This document shows, piece after piece, positions 42,850 to 54,265 of a stretch of 64,000 bases of DNA. The stretch is from Leptobrachium leishanense (lineage: Eukaryota > Chordata > Amphibia > Anura > Megophryidae), in contig CM019063.1 in NCBI GenBank assembly GCA_009667805.1, forward strand, positions 349,064,862-349,128,861. Direction: 5' to 3'. The notes under the pieces were generated by a model. That model was not told where the DNA came from, did no database searches, and was given only the letters and a program-made list of their open reading frames with translations. Made by a program: the position numbers and the translations under genes. Every line of letters starts with the position of its first letter. The first letter of the stretch is position 1.

Positions 42850-45118
42850 TGTTTATATTGGCCTTTTCTCATATGAATATTGAACCCCTCCAGAAGTCAT
42901 TTATATACCCCTCTTTAAGTTTCTCTGTAACTGTCTCCCCCTTCTATGCCTCGAACCTTTTGTCATGCACATATTGCATACACATGTATTTTTCTTCCCG
43001 GTTAAAGAAGTTTTTAGTTCCTTAACTTCATTTTAAGCCTCTCCTCTTCCCATTTTAACCATCCTCCGTTTTTACCTATTTTACCACCACTCTGACCACC
43101 CTTTTTAATACCATCTGCCTATTTACTGCCTACCAGGCAATTCTCTAATACCACGGTTTGTGCAATGTATAAAAATATATAATGTTGCCCCTTTTATTTA
43201 TTTTATCTTGTTTATTTATTCTGACCATTATTAATATCCTGCCCACTCACTGCCACATCAGGCAATTTCTTTACCACCACGGTTTGTGCAATGTGTTTAA
43301 CATCCAACGAACAGTAAGGACCTTTTTTCCTCCCTTTTCCTCTCCCCCATCCCGTTTCACATGTCTGCAGCCTGCTGTAGTTTTTTTTGGGTGTATTTTG
43401 ACCACTGTAACACGTCCTGTACTACCGGAACGCACCGCCATGACAGTTGTAACACCGGGAATGAAACGCAAGCTCCAGGGTGGAACGCACCGCCATGACA
43501 GTTGCGGCACCTAATGATGACGTCACGGCCAACATGTGACCGGGAGATCGGCGAACCCGGAAGTAAGGGAAAAAAAGCGTCTAACACGGACTATGCATCA
43601 AACTATATAAGACTTGACTCGTGGAGTGCCTCAGGTTGCCCCCTTTTTTCCTGATATGGACTGATGAAGGCTTTTCTGCCGAAACGCGTATCCCTTTGAT
43701 CCTTCTCCCCTGATCTAATTCCCATGTTCCCAATTTTTATATTTTTATTTCCCATTTCATAATAAAGTAATTGATCCCCCCCTCCTTTTCAGCCTATATG
43801 GTCATTTAACCAGACTGTATATTTTAGATGCCGAACGAGTCTTCTTTTTAGACATATTATGAGCATTGTCCCATTCATCTACCAAAGACTCTCTGCAAGC
43901 TGATAAAGGAGGTGTTGGTGCCCACCGAACGAAGGAGCACTACATGCCATGAAATTGAGCCTAAACTTATAAGGCTCCACCATCGGAAATCAAAGAAGGG
44001 AAGAGGCCACTCTCTATTTGGCCCAACGTACTTCAAACCAGAGCCTGGATAATATAGGCTCTGGAAAGTGTAAGTACCCCCTTCAATTGACCCACAGCAT
44101 AGTTAATGGGTCTATACAATATTGCACTATTGTTCCTGTTTTTCTCCCGAGGAATATAAAGACAACAGGACCCCGAGGAGAAGACACCTACCCGGACCCC
44201 CACACCTGCCTAGAAGTTAAGAGTGTGAGACCTACATAGACCCTTATTTCGGTCCTATTCTCCACTCTCAAATAGTTTACCCCTACGACGTGCACATTTC
44301 TTCGGGATTGCGGATTTATTACTCCCGCAGGACTACTTCTTCCTACCATAGACACTGTTGCACTTTATTACTTGTTTACATTTTTTTACATGCACTTTTT
44401 TGTATTTTGCACAAGACGTGCACACATGTGAACTTTTGAAAGTGCATGTTCGTTGTACGACCGTTTGCTCTCCTTCACTTGTATAGTGACAACCAGCACT
44501 TTGTGATTACCTGTACGTCACATAAGTCGTATTTTATGCAAGCTGTTTTTATACAAGTTGTATTTTATGTACTGCCGGTGTCATTCAACTCAACCGGCCC
44601 TACTTTTCGGCTGAAGTCTAACAGGCATATCACCACTGCCAACACCAATACCCTAGACGGCTATTGCCGCGTATGTTTTTCTGCTTGCATCCTTCTTTAG
44701 CTTATGCACTTTTCTTGCAATTTTGCAATTCAGCACACAACCAACTCAAAATAGCACTTTACTACTGGTCCTTTTTCTCGACTGTGCTTATATCCCAAGT
44801 GGAAATACCGTCTCTCTCTAGGACCTTTTACCTCCTTTACACCCACCATTGTTAACACTCATACCTAGGCAGTCACTGTGACGTATGCACCTAGTTTGGG
44901 ATCCGTTTATGCACTATATTTGCACTTTTTGAATAGAAATAGCACCTTTATACTGGTCTTTTTCTGACTGTGCTTTTACCCTAAGTAGGTACACTGTTGC
45001 CACCTCCTAGGAGACTCATCTCCTCCATCTTATACAGTATTACCTTCACCATCCACTCCACGTACTTCCGACGTATAGCAAATATCACTCCTTATCTTTT
45101 GCGCCACTGAACTACCCT
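42850..45118 (+). repeat. Terminal repeat copy C (inverted relative to A and B)
   Basis: The reverse complement of 32328-34612 over its full length, with few differences. It follows the endonuclease remnant in the direction of coding. It continues with TCTCTTTTCGTA after the L2-like insertion (45886-45903). Confidence 0.88.
43661..43689 (+). ncRNA. Hammerhead-ribozyme-like core, copy C
   Basis: CTGATGA (43661-43667), A, GGC-TTTTCT-GCC (43669-43680), GAAA (43681-43684), CGCGT. If it folds as a hammerhead, stem III would be the self-complementary ACGCGU, which pairs well only between two copies. H17 would be A43690, and stem I would start with GGA (43658-43660) against TCC (43691-43693). The extra A before stem II and the short stem I are departures from the consensus. 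Confidence 0.52.
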
Positions 45119-45664
45119 ACCCAACTGCGTAATATTTCCAGAATTCGGCCATTTCTTACCGCTGTCACCACAAAACAACTCATACACGCCCTGGTAATCT
45201 CCCGACTCGACTATTGCAATAATCTCTTATCTGGCCTCCCTCTGTCCCGCCTCTCCCCCCTACAATCCATCCTGAACGCCTCCGCCAGACTAATTCACCT
45301 CACCCGCCGCTCTGTCTCTGCCGCTCCCTTCTGCGAGTCCCTTCACTGGCTCCCCATCCACTGCAGAATTAAGTTCAAAATCCTTATCCTTACCTACAAA
45401 AGCCTCACTAACTCAGCGCCCCACTACCTGTCCTCACTAATCACCAAATACACCCCAGCCCGCTCCCTAAGGTCAAACAGTGACCTGCGCCTAGCTTCTC
45501 CCCGCATCACCTCTTCCCATAATAGACTGCAGGATTTCTCACGCGCAGCCCCCACTCTCTGGAACGCTCTCCCTCGTACTGTCAGACTTTCCCCTAACTT
45601 CTCTTCCTTCAAACGCTCCCTTAAAACGTTCCTATTTAGGGAAGCCTACCACCCAACTCACTGA
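45119..45664 (+). pseudogene. L2-like ORF2, C-terminal 181 residues
   Basis: There is no ATG because the element is 5'-truncated. The frame is open from the left boundary to TGA at 45662-45664. It reads ISRLDYCNNLLSGLPLSRLS, ASARLIHLTRRS, ESLHWLPIHCRIKFKILILT, RAAPTLWNALPRTVR, and FKRSLKTFLFREAY. This is the characteristic C-terminal tail of reverse transcriptase polyproteins of L2/CR1-type LINEs, downstream of the RT domain. With no stop or frameshift over 181 codons, the copy seems fairly young. Confidence 0.85.
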
Positions 45665-45885
45665 CGCAACCATCAATCACTCTCACCTTACAGTCCTCTC
45701 CTCCTGTTTCCAACCCCAACCCTCCTAGATTGTGAGTTCCTACGGGAATAGGGCCCTCATCTCCTCCTGTACTGTTTGTCAAATGTTGTTCAATGTATTG
45801 TAACCCTGTCTATACTGTGCTTATTGTACAGCGCTGCGGAATATGCTGGCGCTTTATAAATAAAGAATAATAATAATAATAATAA
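45119..45885 (+). mobile_element. L2/CR1-like LINE 3' end with (AAT)n tail
   Basis: Inserted in terminal repeat C: TACCCT is present at 45113-45118 and 45886-45891, and the uninterrupted version CTACCCTCTCTTTTCG occurs, inverted, at the start of copy A. It ends with GCGCTTTATAAATAAAGAAT and an (AAT)n repeat, the microsatellite tail usual for L2-like LINEs. It is 5'-truncated. Confidence 0.85.
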
Positions 45886-46059
45886 TACCCTCTCTTTTCG
45901 TATCTTTTAAACACATTCCAGTTGAGGTTTTGTGTTTGTTTCTCAGCAGGCTGCATATATACTTGTAAACCTTACGCAAAGTGAATTTTACTAGCGCCTC
46001 CACTGTACCCCCTACATTAGCAAATAAAAAGTATAATGAAAAACCACAGAGGTCATCTT

Positions 46060-47300
46060 AAGACTGTTAATAAAAAGAAAAAACTCCTCAGAAATGGCGC
46101 AATATGAAGAAAGAAAAAAAAAATTGCCATCAGAACTTTAACAAGCAAATGGCCACACAAGGCCAAACATGTCATATAATCAGCATATAATAAAACAAAA
46201 GTCGCACAGCAGGGAAACAAAAGAGTCCACATAGGCGTCGTAGGGAAAAATGAGGGGGGGACTCCCTCAGATGGGTACTCGGCAAATATTTTAATACTCT
46301 GCATAAGGGGGGGTAGACAGGAGAAAAAGAGAAATAAATAAATAAAAAAGGGGGAGCAGAAAAAAAAGGGACAAAAAGATGGGGGGGTCTCTTCAGCCCG
46401 TATCCAAAAGCGGGACCTGTAGCACAGCAGGAAGGACAGCAGGGGTCATCGCTTCACGCCCGGTTTCCATCACAAGACGTGTAAGCCCCACTGGGAGACT
46501 ACCATAGCGGGGAGACAACATGCCAGGGCAGAGCCGGAAAACTCCTCCATCCGCGCGGTAACGCAAAGGCTTCCTCCCTGAAAGGCCTCGGCGGCCACGC
46601 ACAATCTTCGCGGCCCTTCCTAGAACACTCATAACCGCCGTCGGAGCAATCGGGTCACCCGTAGAGGAAGGCCGGCCGGCATCCATCCCAGAGGCCACCG
46701 CAGCAGCATCGGAAGGCTCCAATTCACCCACCGCCAGCAGGGTGGCCGGGCCAGATTCATCATCCCACCGGGGCACCTCATCTCCCGGTGCCGAGACAGC
46801 ATCCTTCCGCTCTGGACCAGCAGCACAATTTCGCTCTGGTGCGTCCAGCCAAACTCGCCTGGACGACACTCCATCCGCCCCCCGGATCAGGGCGCGGAAA
46901 GTCGCAATCGCCCGGGCTATATCACCCTTCGTCACAGGCAAGTCATCGGGGTTCACCAACGAGGAAGCAACTCTCAGTGGCACGCCATCAGCCTCTGGCC
47001 CCCGTGGATCCCGAGACCGCAGCAGGTGGCACCCAGAGTCACCTTCCGGAGCCCCCACCCATCCAAGGGAGGAACAGAGGCCCAACATTGCTGACGAACC
47101 TGGCACTCAGACGAGATGTCCCTGAAGCCCCAGAGGGGAAACAGCATGCGGCTGCAGGCTGAAAAAATGGCGCCAGGGCTAGGCCGCAACTAAGAGCAGA
47201 AGGCAAAGTCGTCTCAGAGTGAAGAAATGCCACGGAGATCCCCGCCGTTGGACCACAGGTATGTGTCAGCTATCCGGGAGCGAGGAAGAGCGGAAAATTC
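46060..47300 (-). mobile_element. L1-like fragment, GC-rich ORF1/leader part
   Basis: The 3' side has the GGCCACACAAGGCC hairpin word (46149-46162) and A-rich runs as in the other L1-like copies. The body is GC-rich and encodes a 237-residue minus-strand ORF (47106-46393) with no family that I can name. GAAAAAATGGCGCCAGGGCT near 47161 resembles the GATGGCCGCC leader word in the copy at 17641-19462. I take it as another internally deleted L1-like copy. Ends are approximate. Confidence 0.45.
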
Positions 47301-47519
47301 AGCGAGAAATCATGAAAAGTCGTCTTGTTAGGGATAAAATCTGCAGAGCTCCATCAATTTGCAGCCGCTCTCCTCCACGGTTTTTAAGGGTGAATGTGAC
47401 AGGCGTCAACAGAACATCAGGGCAAAAGGATAATGGCCAGGGATATAATGGCACAAATAAGACCTTACCACGCCCTCATTGAATAGGGGTCAAACCACCA
47501 CTAAGGAACAGCCAGCAAA

Positions 47520-47598
47520 AACCACAATGGAAATATTAACTGATAAAAACCACTGCCATCTCGTTTTTTTTTTATCAGTAAATGTTTCCATTGTGGTT
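47520..47598. repeat. Long hairpin
   Basis: AACCACAATGGAAATATTAA and CTGATAAAAA (47520-47549) pair with TTTTTATCAG and TAAATGTTTCCATTGTGGTT (47569-47598). The loop is about 19 bp. Confidence 0.8.
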
Positions 47599-47609
47599 CA
47601 AACTCATTT

Positions 47610-47850
47610 TGACAGGTGCCCCGACCAGCCATGCCCAAACCACACCCACTCCCCGCCCAGACCATGCCCAGACCCTGCCCAAACCATGCCCGGACTCCTT
47701 CCACTTCCCACCCAGACCACGCCCCAAAACATCCATTACTGCACCTAGAAATGTCCCTTACCCTGCCCAGACTCCTTCCACGACCAGCTTCAAACCCCGC
47801 CCAAATGTTAACCCCTTACTCTGCCCAGCACCCTCCTAATCCCACCCCCG
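47610..47850. repeat. Low-complexity CCC/ACC repeat
   Basis: Irregular repeats of GCCCAGACC, ATGCCCAGACC and CTTCCAC words without coding value. Confidence 0.65.
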
Positions 47851-48159
47851 TAGGACACGCATGCTCAGTCAACGCTGGACTTTCCCGAGCATGTCCTAAG
47901 TGTTTTGTTCCTGGAATGTGTCACGGTCGAAGCTGGACATGCCCGAGCATGTCTTAAGTAGTGTTCCTGGAACGTGTTTCTATTCCTATAGATGTGTTAG
48001 GGTTTATCCTTAGTATGATAGGGCAGCGAAGATTCCTTTGTGGTCAGCGCATGCTCAGGGGTTTATAATCCACCCCCTGACAAAGAAATACACAAAGCCA
48101 CACAAATAAAAGCTTGAAAGGTTTATTTAAACACCGCAAGAAAATGCAATCATGAAGAC

Positions 48160-48851
48160 ATGATTTTTCTCCTTTTTTTTTAATGAACCTTTGTCGTCCT
48201 GTTCTATGTCTTTCTGTTTTGGTACCGCCTTTTTTTTTTTTGTTGATTTTCCCTGGATGAGGATTTTTTCTATTTTTCTTTCTAGCTGACTCTTTTAACA
48301 CCCCGGATCGCACTTGGGTTCCCCTTCTCCCCCCCTTTATTTTTTTGGCGTTCTGGGGCCACTTGGGGTGTGCCACTGCGGCAGCCACCATGGCTCTGCG
48401 TGCCATACCAGGCCCTCGAGTGTCCTGGCCTTGTGACGTGCACACTTCCGTGGCCTCCCTTTGTTCTTTGAATTCCTGGGAGTGAGCCAGGAAGGTCACA
48501 TACTGGGCTTTTGCCATTCCCGCTATTGTTTTCTTTAATTTTTGAGGTTCTGGGGTATTTTTGGTGTGTGTCCCTCCCTTTTTAAACTTCCCCCTTCATT
48601 TTTATTTTTTTACTATGTTGATTATCTGTAGATGAGACCCCCCACCTGGGGATGTGTTTTGCTAACATATTGCTACCCTTAGATGATTTCTCTACTTGTT
48701 TTACCTTGCTGTTTTAGCTGACGACATATCTTGGCCCTGCGCGGCCATTCTTGCTTGTAATGTTTTATTGTTTGGCCTGGCGAGGCAATTCGTTATTTTG
48801 CAGTATGATGTCCTGCTGACTTTTTTCCAAAATAAAAATTTTGAATGGAAA
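48160..48851 (+). mobile_element. L1-like 3' end, forward strand
   Basis: It ends with CCAAAATAAAAATTTTGAAT and an A-run at 48848. Just before it are GGCCCTGCGCGGCCATTC and GGCCTGGCGAGGC, the hairpin words seen inverted in the other L1-like copies. The T-rich stretch at 48175-48240 marks its inner part. No ORF1 or ORF2 is visible. Confidence 0.55.
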
Positions 48852-49056
48852 AAAAATAATATAAAAATAATTTATAGAAAAAAACTAAAATTTACATGGA
48901 TATATAATGCCCCCAGCAGCTAATTTACCATGTACCACTGGGAGTTTCCCTCTTTTTGTGCAAAATTATATATTTAATACATTAAAATGAATTTAAATGT
49001 TAGGATATAAAAATGTAATTATGTACAAAAATAAATTAAATACTAAAATATATTAA

Positions 49057-49877
49057 ACCCTTAGGGACCGCGGACGTACCATGTATGTCTCCCCTTTTCA
49101 GCGGTGTGCGACATTAACCCCAATGGCCCCGAATCGCAATTCAGATATGGAGGTGGTTGACATCTTGGATGTCAGCCAAGCCTCTGGGTCACCCCCATCC
49201 ACTGACATCCTCACCATATGTGTGAGGACGTCAGTGGACCAGTTAACCCCCTAGCTGCCAAGTGGAGATCGTTTGGATCCCCTGATCTCCCGACCCATTG
49301 CAGCTAGAGGGTTATTGATGGGCTATGATGTCATTGGAAAGGCCTGATCATGGCCTTTCCAATGAGGCGAAACATGACCAGGTTTGTTGTAAAAAAATAA
49401 AATAAAAAAATTGATTTTTTTTTTTTAAATTGTCGGGGGGGGTTATTAAATAGGACCTAAGCTGGCATCTAAAAATTATGAGCACAGCGCACAGAGGTGA
49501 AATGGTTCAGCAGCGAAGGGGTTAAAAAGCAAAAACATGTAAAAATTGGATATTTCTAATCGCAGGACACTATTTCAAACCTTTTAAGCTGGGGTCTTAT
49601 TTGGCGGTTGTAGATTTTGGGGATTCAATTTTGAAAAAGTGTGTTTTTACCATTTTTTCATCAAATTTCATATTTTTTTGAATAGTAAATAATACGATAT
49701 GATGGAAATAATAGTATTTTTAGAAAGTCCATTTAGTGGTGGGAAAACCAGTATATAAAATGTGTGGGTGGCATAAACAAGTAAAATTTGACCTAAACAC
49801 AAACAATGCAGAAACATAAAAACAGCAGCGGGCACTTTGGGACAGATTTTCGTAAAGCCGCCCGGTCACTAAGGGGG
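49057..49877 (+). mobile_element. piggyBac-like MITE
   Basis: TTAA flanks the element at 49053-49056 and 49878-49881. The left end ACCCTTAGGGACCGCGGACGTACC and the right end GCCGCCCGGTCACTAAGGGG resemble those of the piggyBac-like element at 35988-42452; the right halves share AAAATGTGTGGGT..CATAAAC and GCCGCCCGGTCACTAAGG. It has no transposase. TTGGAAAGGCCTGATCATGG / CATGGCCTTTCCAATG forms an internal palindrome. Confidence 0.8.
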
Positions 49878-49881
49878 TTAA

Positions 49882-50477
49882 CGAACTTTATTAACATTAA
49901 TATAAATATATTATCAAAATCATTGAGGTGGGGGCTAAATCCCTGGTGGACCAGTGGCAGGGGGACTGGCAAAGGGGGCCACATCTGGAGCTGGCGATGA
50001 GTCCCTTTAGCCCACACCCTGGATGGGAGTACTCGGCTGGACTCTTTCCCTCTGAGGAATCAGCAGTGCACTGGCAATCTGACTCAGTCATTGAGTGAAC
50101 GCCAGAATCCAGTGATTTAAGAACAGATCACATTACTCTCACAGCAAGTCAGGGAAACAGATACCGTGGTCCACTCCGGGAAGCAGTTATAGCATAGCAT
50201 AGCGCTGCCGCGCGCATCCGGGGATAACAATGCAGGCAGCTTTTCTAGCGCCTGCATTGTAATATCGCGCTAAAACGGGAACGCTATAGAAAAACCTGCA
50301 GGTGCAGGTCTTTCTCCCTAGCGTCCCCGTTTTAGCGCGACGAGTGTAATGTGGCCCATTATTGGTAATAAATAAATTAATAATAAGACCTCATGGCAAA
50401 ATTTTAATACCAAAAAAATGAAATGTTCATATTTTAGGTTTCTGATATCTTACATGCACTTTGGTTTTCTCTTGTAT
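49882..50477. other. Unclassified non-coding stretch with hairpins
   Basis: No gene is visible. At 50228-50259 CAATGCAGGC pairs with GCCTGCATTG. At 50265-50340 TCGCGCTAAAACGGGAACGCT pairs with AGCGTCCCCGTTTTAGCGCGA, a strong imperfect palindrome of a foldback type. The last 5 bases (TGTAT) are the left target duplication of the gypsy element. Confidence 0.6.
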
Positions 50478-51223
50478 TGTCACGGTGGCTCCCCGTACCC
50501 CCCGGCGCCTGGCAGCAGCTTCCTCGCTGCTCGCTAGCCAGGCGCCGAGTGATATTGCGGTCGCTTCCGCACACGTGGGGACGCCGGGGGGCGGGGCCTG
50601 GCGGGCTGACGCGGACCCGCCGGGTTTAAAGCCCAGACTCGCAGAACAACCGGCGCCCTGACGTGGTAGTTACTTCCCGCAGAGCTCTTGCATTCTATTG
50701 TATATTTTTGGCTATTCTGTGTACCGACCCCTGGCATTGGCAAACTGACCATTCTGTGTACCGACCCCTGGCATTGGCAAACTGACCATTCTGTGTACCG
50801 ACCCCTGGCATTGGCAAACGAACCATTCTGTGTACCGACCCCTGGCATTGGCAAACTGACCATTCTGTGTACCGACCCCTGGCATTGGCAAACGAACCAT
50901 TCTGTGTACCGACCCCTGGCATTGGCTTATTAACTATTCTGTGCAACACTCCTGGTATTGGCGTTTACTCTTCTAAATTGGTTTTGTGGTCAGTCTGTGT
51001 GGCATCCTAAGCACGCATCAGACTACCTCTTCTATTGTTTAGGTCTTGGGAAGAGCCAACCATTCTAGGTCTTGTGTACCCTCCTAGTATCGTTCTTTGT
51101 GTCTACCTATCTTTACGTATTCTGTATCTGTCTAGACGTGCCGACCATTCTAAGGATCGGAAGGGTAGTGAGCGGTCTGCGTAATAGGGACCACCATCTT
51201 GGTAATCAGGGGGATCCGTGACA
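50478..51223 (+). repeat. 5' LTR with 37-bp internal repeats
   Basis: Contains six or seven tandem units of ATTCTGTGTACCGACCCCTGG... (37 bp, 50713-50960), as does the 3' LTR. The GC-rich first part has an internal inverted repeat (GGCGCCTGGC / GCCAGGCGCC). Confidence 0.95.
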
Positions 51224-51237
51224 TTACGTCAGGGCCA

Positions 51238-52286
51238 ATGGATCCCGCAGACCTCTCATCTCAGTTGACAAGAATTGCAGCCCGACAAGAAGAGCAGGAC
51301 CACAGGATGGACCAAATTGCTCTTGCTCTGCAAACCCTGTTGAATCGATCCACTACTGGTGCTGCAAGTCCTCCAGAACCAGTAGTGCCTAGGGCCAGTT
51401 CGGCCTCACCCGAGGGGTGTAGGCTCAGTATGAAGGCACCCGTACGCTATGATGGTACGCCTAACCTGTGTCGGGGTTTTTTGACCCAACTGGAGATTCT
51501 ATTCGAGAACAATCCAGGGTCCTGTGTATCCGATAAAGCCAAAGTAGGCTACCTAATTAATCATTTAACTGATAAAGCGTTACTGTGGGCCACGCCATTG
51601 TGGGAAAACAAAAACCTATCATATATGACTATGAGGGCTTTACCTCTGAACTAAAACGTACGTTTGATCCCTCTAGAAGGGCCACCAATGCAGGCAGGTC
51701 CTTATTCCACATTAAGCAAGGCAATAGGAGAGTCTCCGACTATGCCATAGAATTTAAGACCTTGACTTCTGAGGTACACTGGCCTAACGACGTTTTAACC
51801 TTGGCGTTTACCGAAGGCCTGAACGAGGCCTTGATGTTTGAGCTGGCTCCCTTGAAGTTGCCAGAACATCTGGACCATTTGGTTGATTTCTGTATTGCCA
51901 TGGACGACCAAATTAGGGACAGGAGGCATTCTCGAGACAGACCCAGAAGGCTTTTGCCTCCTTTACCCTTGGTACCCAGACACACCAATACGTCAGGTAC
52001 TCCAGAGCCAGTAAGAACCGATCTACCGGTCGTGGAACCTATGCAGATAGGTAGAACAGGTATTTCAGAGGCTGAGAGAACTTACAGAAGGGAAAGGGGG
52101 CTCTGTTTTTACTGTGCCGGGGCAGGGCATTTTCGTCTTCAATGTCCTCAAAGACCCAGGGGTGGCAGGGGTGACACTGGCAAACCGGGCCAGAGAACAC
52201 CTACTAGCCAGGTAATCGGTTCACTCTATGCCTCCTTTGTTGAAAAAAAAAAAAAAAAACCCGGATTCTGGTGCCCATCTCCTTAA
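51238..52286 (+). pseudogene. gag: Gypsy Gag with CCHC zinc knuckle, one frameshift
   Basis: The start is ATG at 51238 (MDPADLSSQLTRIAARQEEQ), 14 bp after the LTR; an upstream in-frame ATG at 51199 lies inside the LTR. The capsid-like region has LTDKALLWATPLW, then a frame change near 51600, then FTSELKRTFDPSRRA and LAFTEGLNEALMFELAP. The nucleocapsid knuckle CFYCAGAGHFRLQC is complete. The frame ends just after a run of 17 A (52243-52259). Gag would form the particle around the element RNA. Confidence 0.9.
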
Positions 52287-52567
52287 CCTGGGAGGGGGTG
52301 CACCTCAAGACTGAGGCGTTCCTAGACTCTGGAGCCTCAGGTAACTTTATGGATAGAGTGTTTGCCTCTAAGAACCTCATGCCTCTAGTTCTCAAAGAAA
52401 GACCCCTAATGGTGGAGGCCATAGACGGGAAACCCTTGTCATGTCCCCACATCACCCACGACACTATAGAGGTATGCATGAAAACAGGGGTTTTGCACCA
52501 GGAAACCATACGATTCCAGATTATTGACTCTCCTCATGCCCCGTCGTCCTGGGGTTTCCATGGTTGA
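52260..52567 (+). pseudogene. Gypsy aspartic protease
   Basis: The frame after the A-run reads ILVPISLTWEGVHLKTEAFL and then DSGASGNFMDRVF, with the DSGA catalytic motif. It is not in the Gag frame; the A17 run lies exactly at the junction. The frame ends at 52567 (SSWGFHG) and RT begins in another frame. Confidence 0.85.
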
Positions 52568-54265
52568 CTGAGCATAACCCGGTGATTGATTGGGTCCAGA
52601 GAGACATAAAATGTTGGGGCCCCAGTTGCCAGTTGAAATGCATGGGCAGAGTCACTGTTATTGGTAGCCTTAATATCGCCACAGCACCTCCTTTATCCAC
52701 AGTAGTCCCTGACTGTTATCAGGCATTAAAGGAGGTTTTTTCGAAGGCCAGGACTGAGGTTTTACCCCCACATCGCCCGTATGACTGTGCCATAGAGTTA
52801 CTCCCCGGTACCATGCCTCCCAGAGGACATGTATACCCCTTGTCGCAAAAGGAGAACGATATTATGGAGGAATATATAAAAGAGAATCTTGAGCGTGGAT
52901 TCATTAGACGGTCCTCCTCCCCAGCAGGAGCTGGTTTCTTTTTCGTCTCCAAGAAAGAGGGAGACTTGCGACCATGCATTGATTATAGAGGTTTAAACAG
53001 AATAACCATAAGAAATGCATATCCTATTCCCCTTATAACAGAGTTGTTCGACCGACTGAAAGGGGCCCGTATATACACGAAGCTCGATTTACGCGGGGCC
53101 TACAATCTGATAAGGGTGAAAAAGGGGCATGAGTGGAAGACGGCTTTTAATACGCGTAGCGGGCATTACGAATACCTGGTAATGCCCTTTGGGTTATGTA
53201 ACGCGCCAGCTGTGTTTCAGGATCTCATAAATGACACTCTAAGGGACTTTCTGCAAACATTCGTCATAGTGTATCTCGATGACATCCTGATATACTCTCC
53301 AGATAAGGAGACCCATCACACCCATGTGCAACAAGTGTTAAGGAGACTATTGAAGGCCGGCTTATACTGCAAATTAGAAAAGTGCCTCTTTGATATAGAG
53401 ATGGTGCACTTCCTTGGGTATATCATAACCCCTGAGGGTTTCAGATGGATCCTGGTAAATTGTCGGCAATCCTCGACTGGCCCCTACCCCAAGGGCTTAA
53501 AGCCATCCAGAGGTTTCTAGGTTTTACCAACTATTATCGAAGGTTCATTAAAGACTTTTCGGCCTTGGTAGCTCCTCTCACGGCCATGACTAAGAAAGGG
53601 GTGGGAAATCAGAAATGGACACCCCAGGCCAGGCAAGCCTTCGAGGCCCTCAAACAGGCATTCACGACTGCCCCTGTTCTCCGACATCCTGATCCGGCTC
53701 TGCCTTTCCAAGTTGAAGTTGACGCCTCCGAGCTAGGTCTTGGTGCAGTCTTGTCCCAAAGGGAGGCACCCGACAAACCCTTGCATCCATGCGGCTTCTA
53801 TTCCCGAAAGTTGTCCCGGCAGAGAGGAACTATGATATCGGAAATAGAGAGTTGTTAGCAGTTATCGCAGCCTTGACGGAGTGGAGATACTTATTGGAGG
53901 GGTCTAGGGACCCCATTGTCATCATTACCGATCATAAGAATCTCACGTACATTGGTGACGCCAAACGGTTGAATGCCAGACAAGCGAGATGGTCATTGTT
54001 TCTTTCAAGCTTTAATTTCGTCCTCACATATAGACCTGGGTCAAGAAACATTAAAGCAGACGCATTGTCAAGACAGTACGAATCCTACGAACATAACATC
54101 CAAGATCAGCATCCCATTGTACCCCAGGAAAGAATTATAGCTCTCACCACGATTAGTGTCTCGTCTCCTCTAATGTTAAGATTGCAGACCGCCCAGGGTA
54201 CAGCTCCTGGGGGAGACCTCCTGCGAAACTCTTTGTACCTGAGAACGAAAGGGAAGAAGTATTAA
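52564..54265 (+). pseudogene. pol: Gypsy reverse transcriptase and RNase H, frameshifted
   Basis: RT (52564-53445): [58 protein letters not shown] and the catalytic [12 protein letters not shown] shift near 53440 leads to [20 protein letters not shown] and RNase H (FQVEVDASELGLGAVLSQRE) in ORF 53445-53858. A further shift leads to RNYDIGNRELLAVIAALTEW, VIITDHKNLTYIG and SRNIKADALSRQY in ORF 53789-54265. All core motifs are intact; only phase is lost. Confidence 0.92.

Larger units (their letters stand above)
32328..45905. mobile_element. Penelope-like element with tandem and inverted terminal repeats
   Basis: A 2.3 kb sequence is present in reverse orientation at 32328-34616, again as a partial tandem copy offset by about 1757 bp (34617-35987, continued 42453-42514), and in forward orientation at 42850-45118. 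Between the tandem part and the forward copy, 42513-42704 encodes the end of a Penelope-type endonuclease. Such direct and inverted terminal repeats (pLTRs), 5'-truncated coding parts and hammerhead motifs are known for Penelope-like elements. A piggyBac-like element and an L2-like LINE inserted later. Confidence 0.7.

Noticed and set aside
46393..47106. 237-residue minus-strand ORF as a host gene
   Set aside because: It lies in a GC-rich L1-like fragment, overlaps long ORFs on the other strand and has no recognised family.
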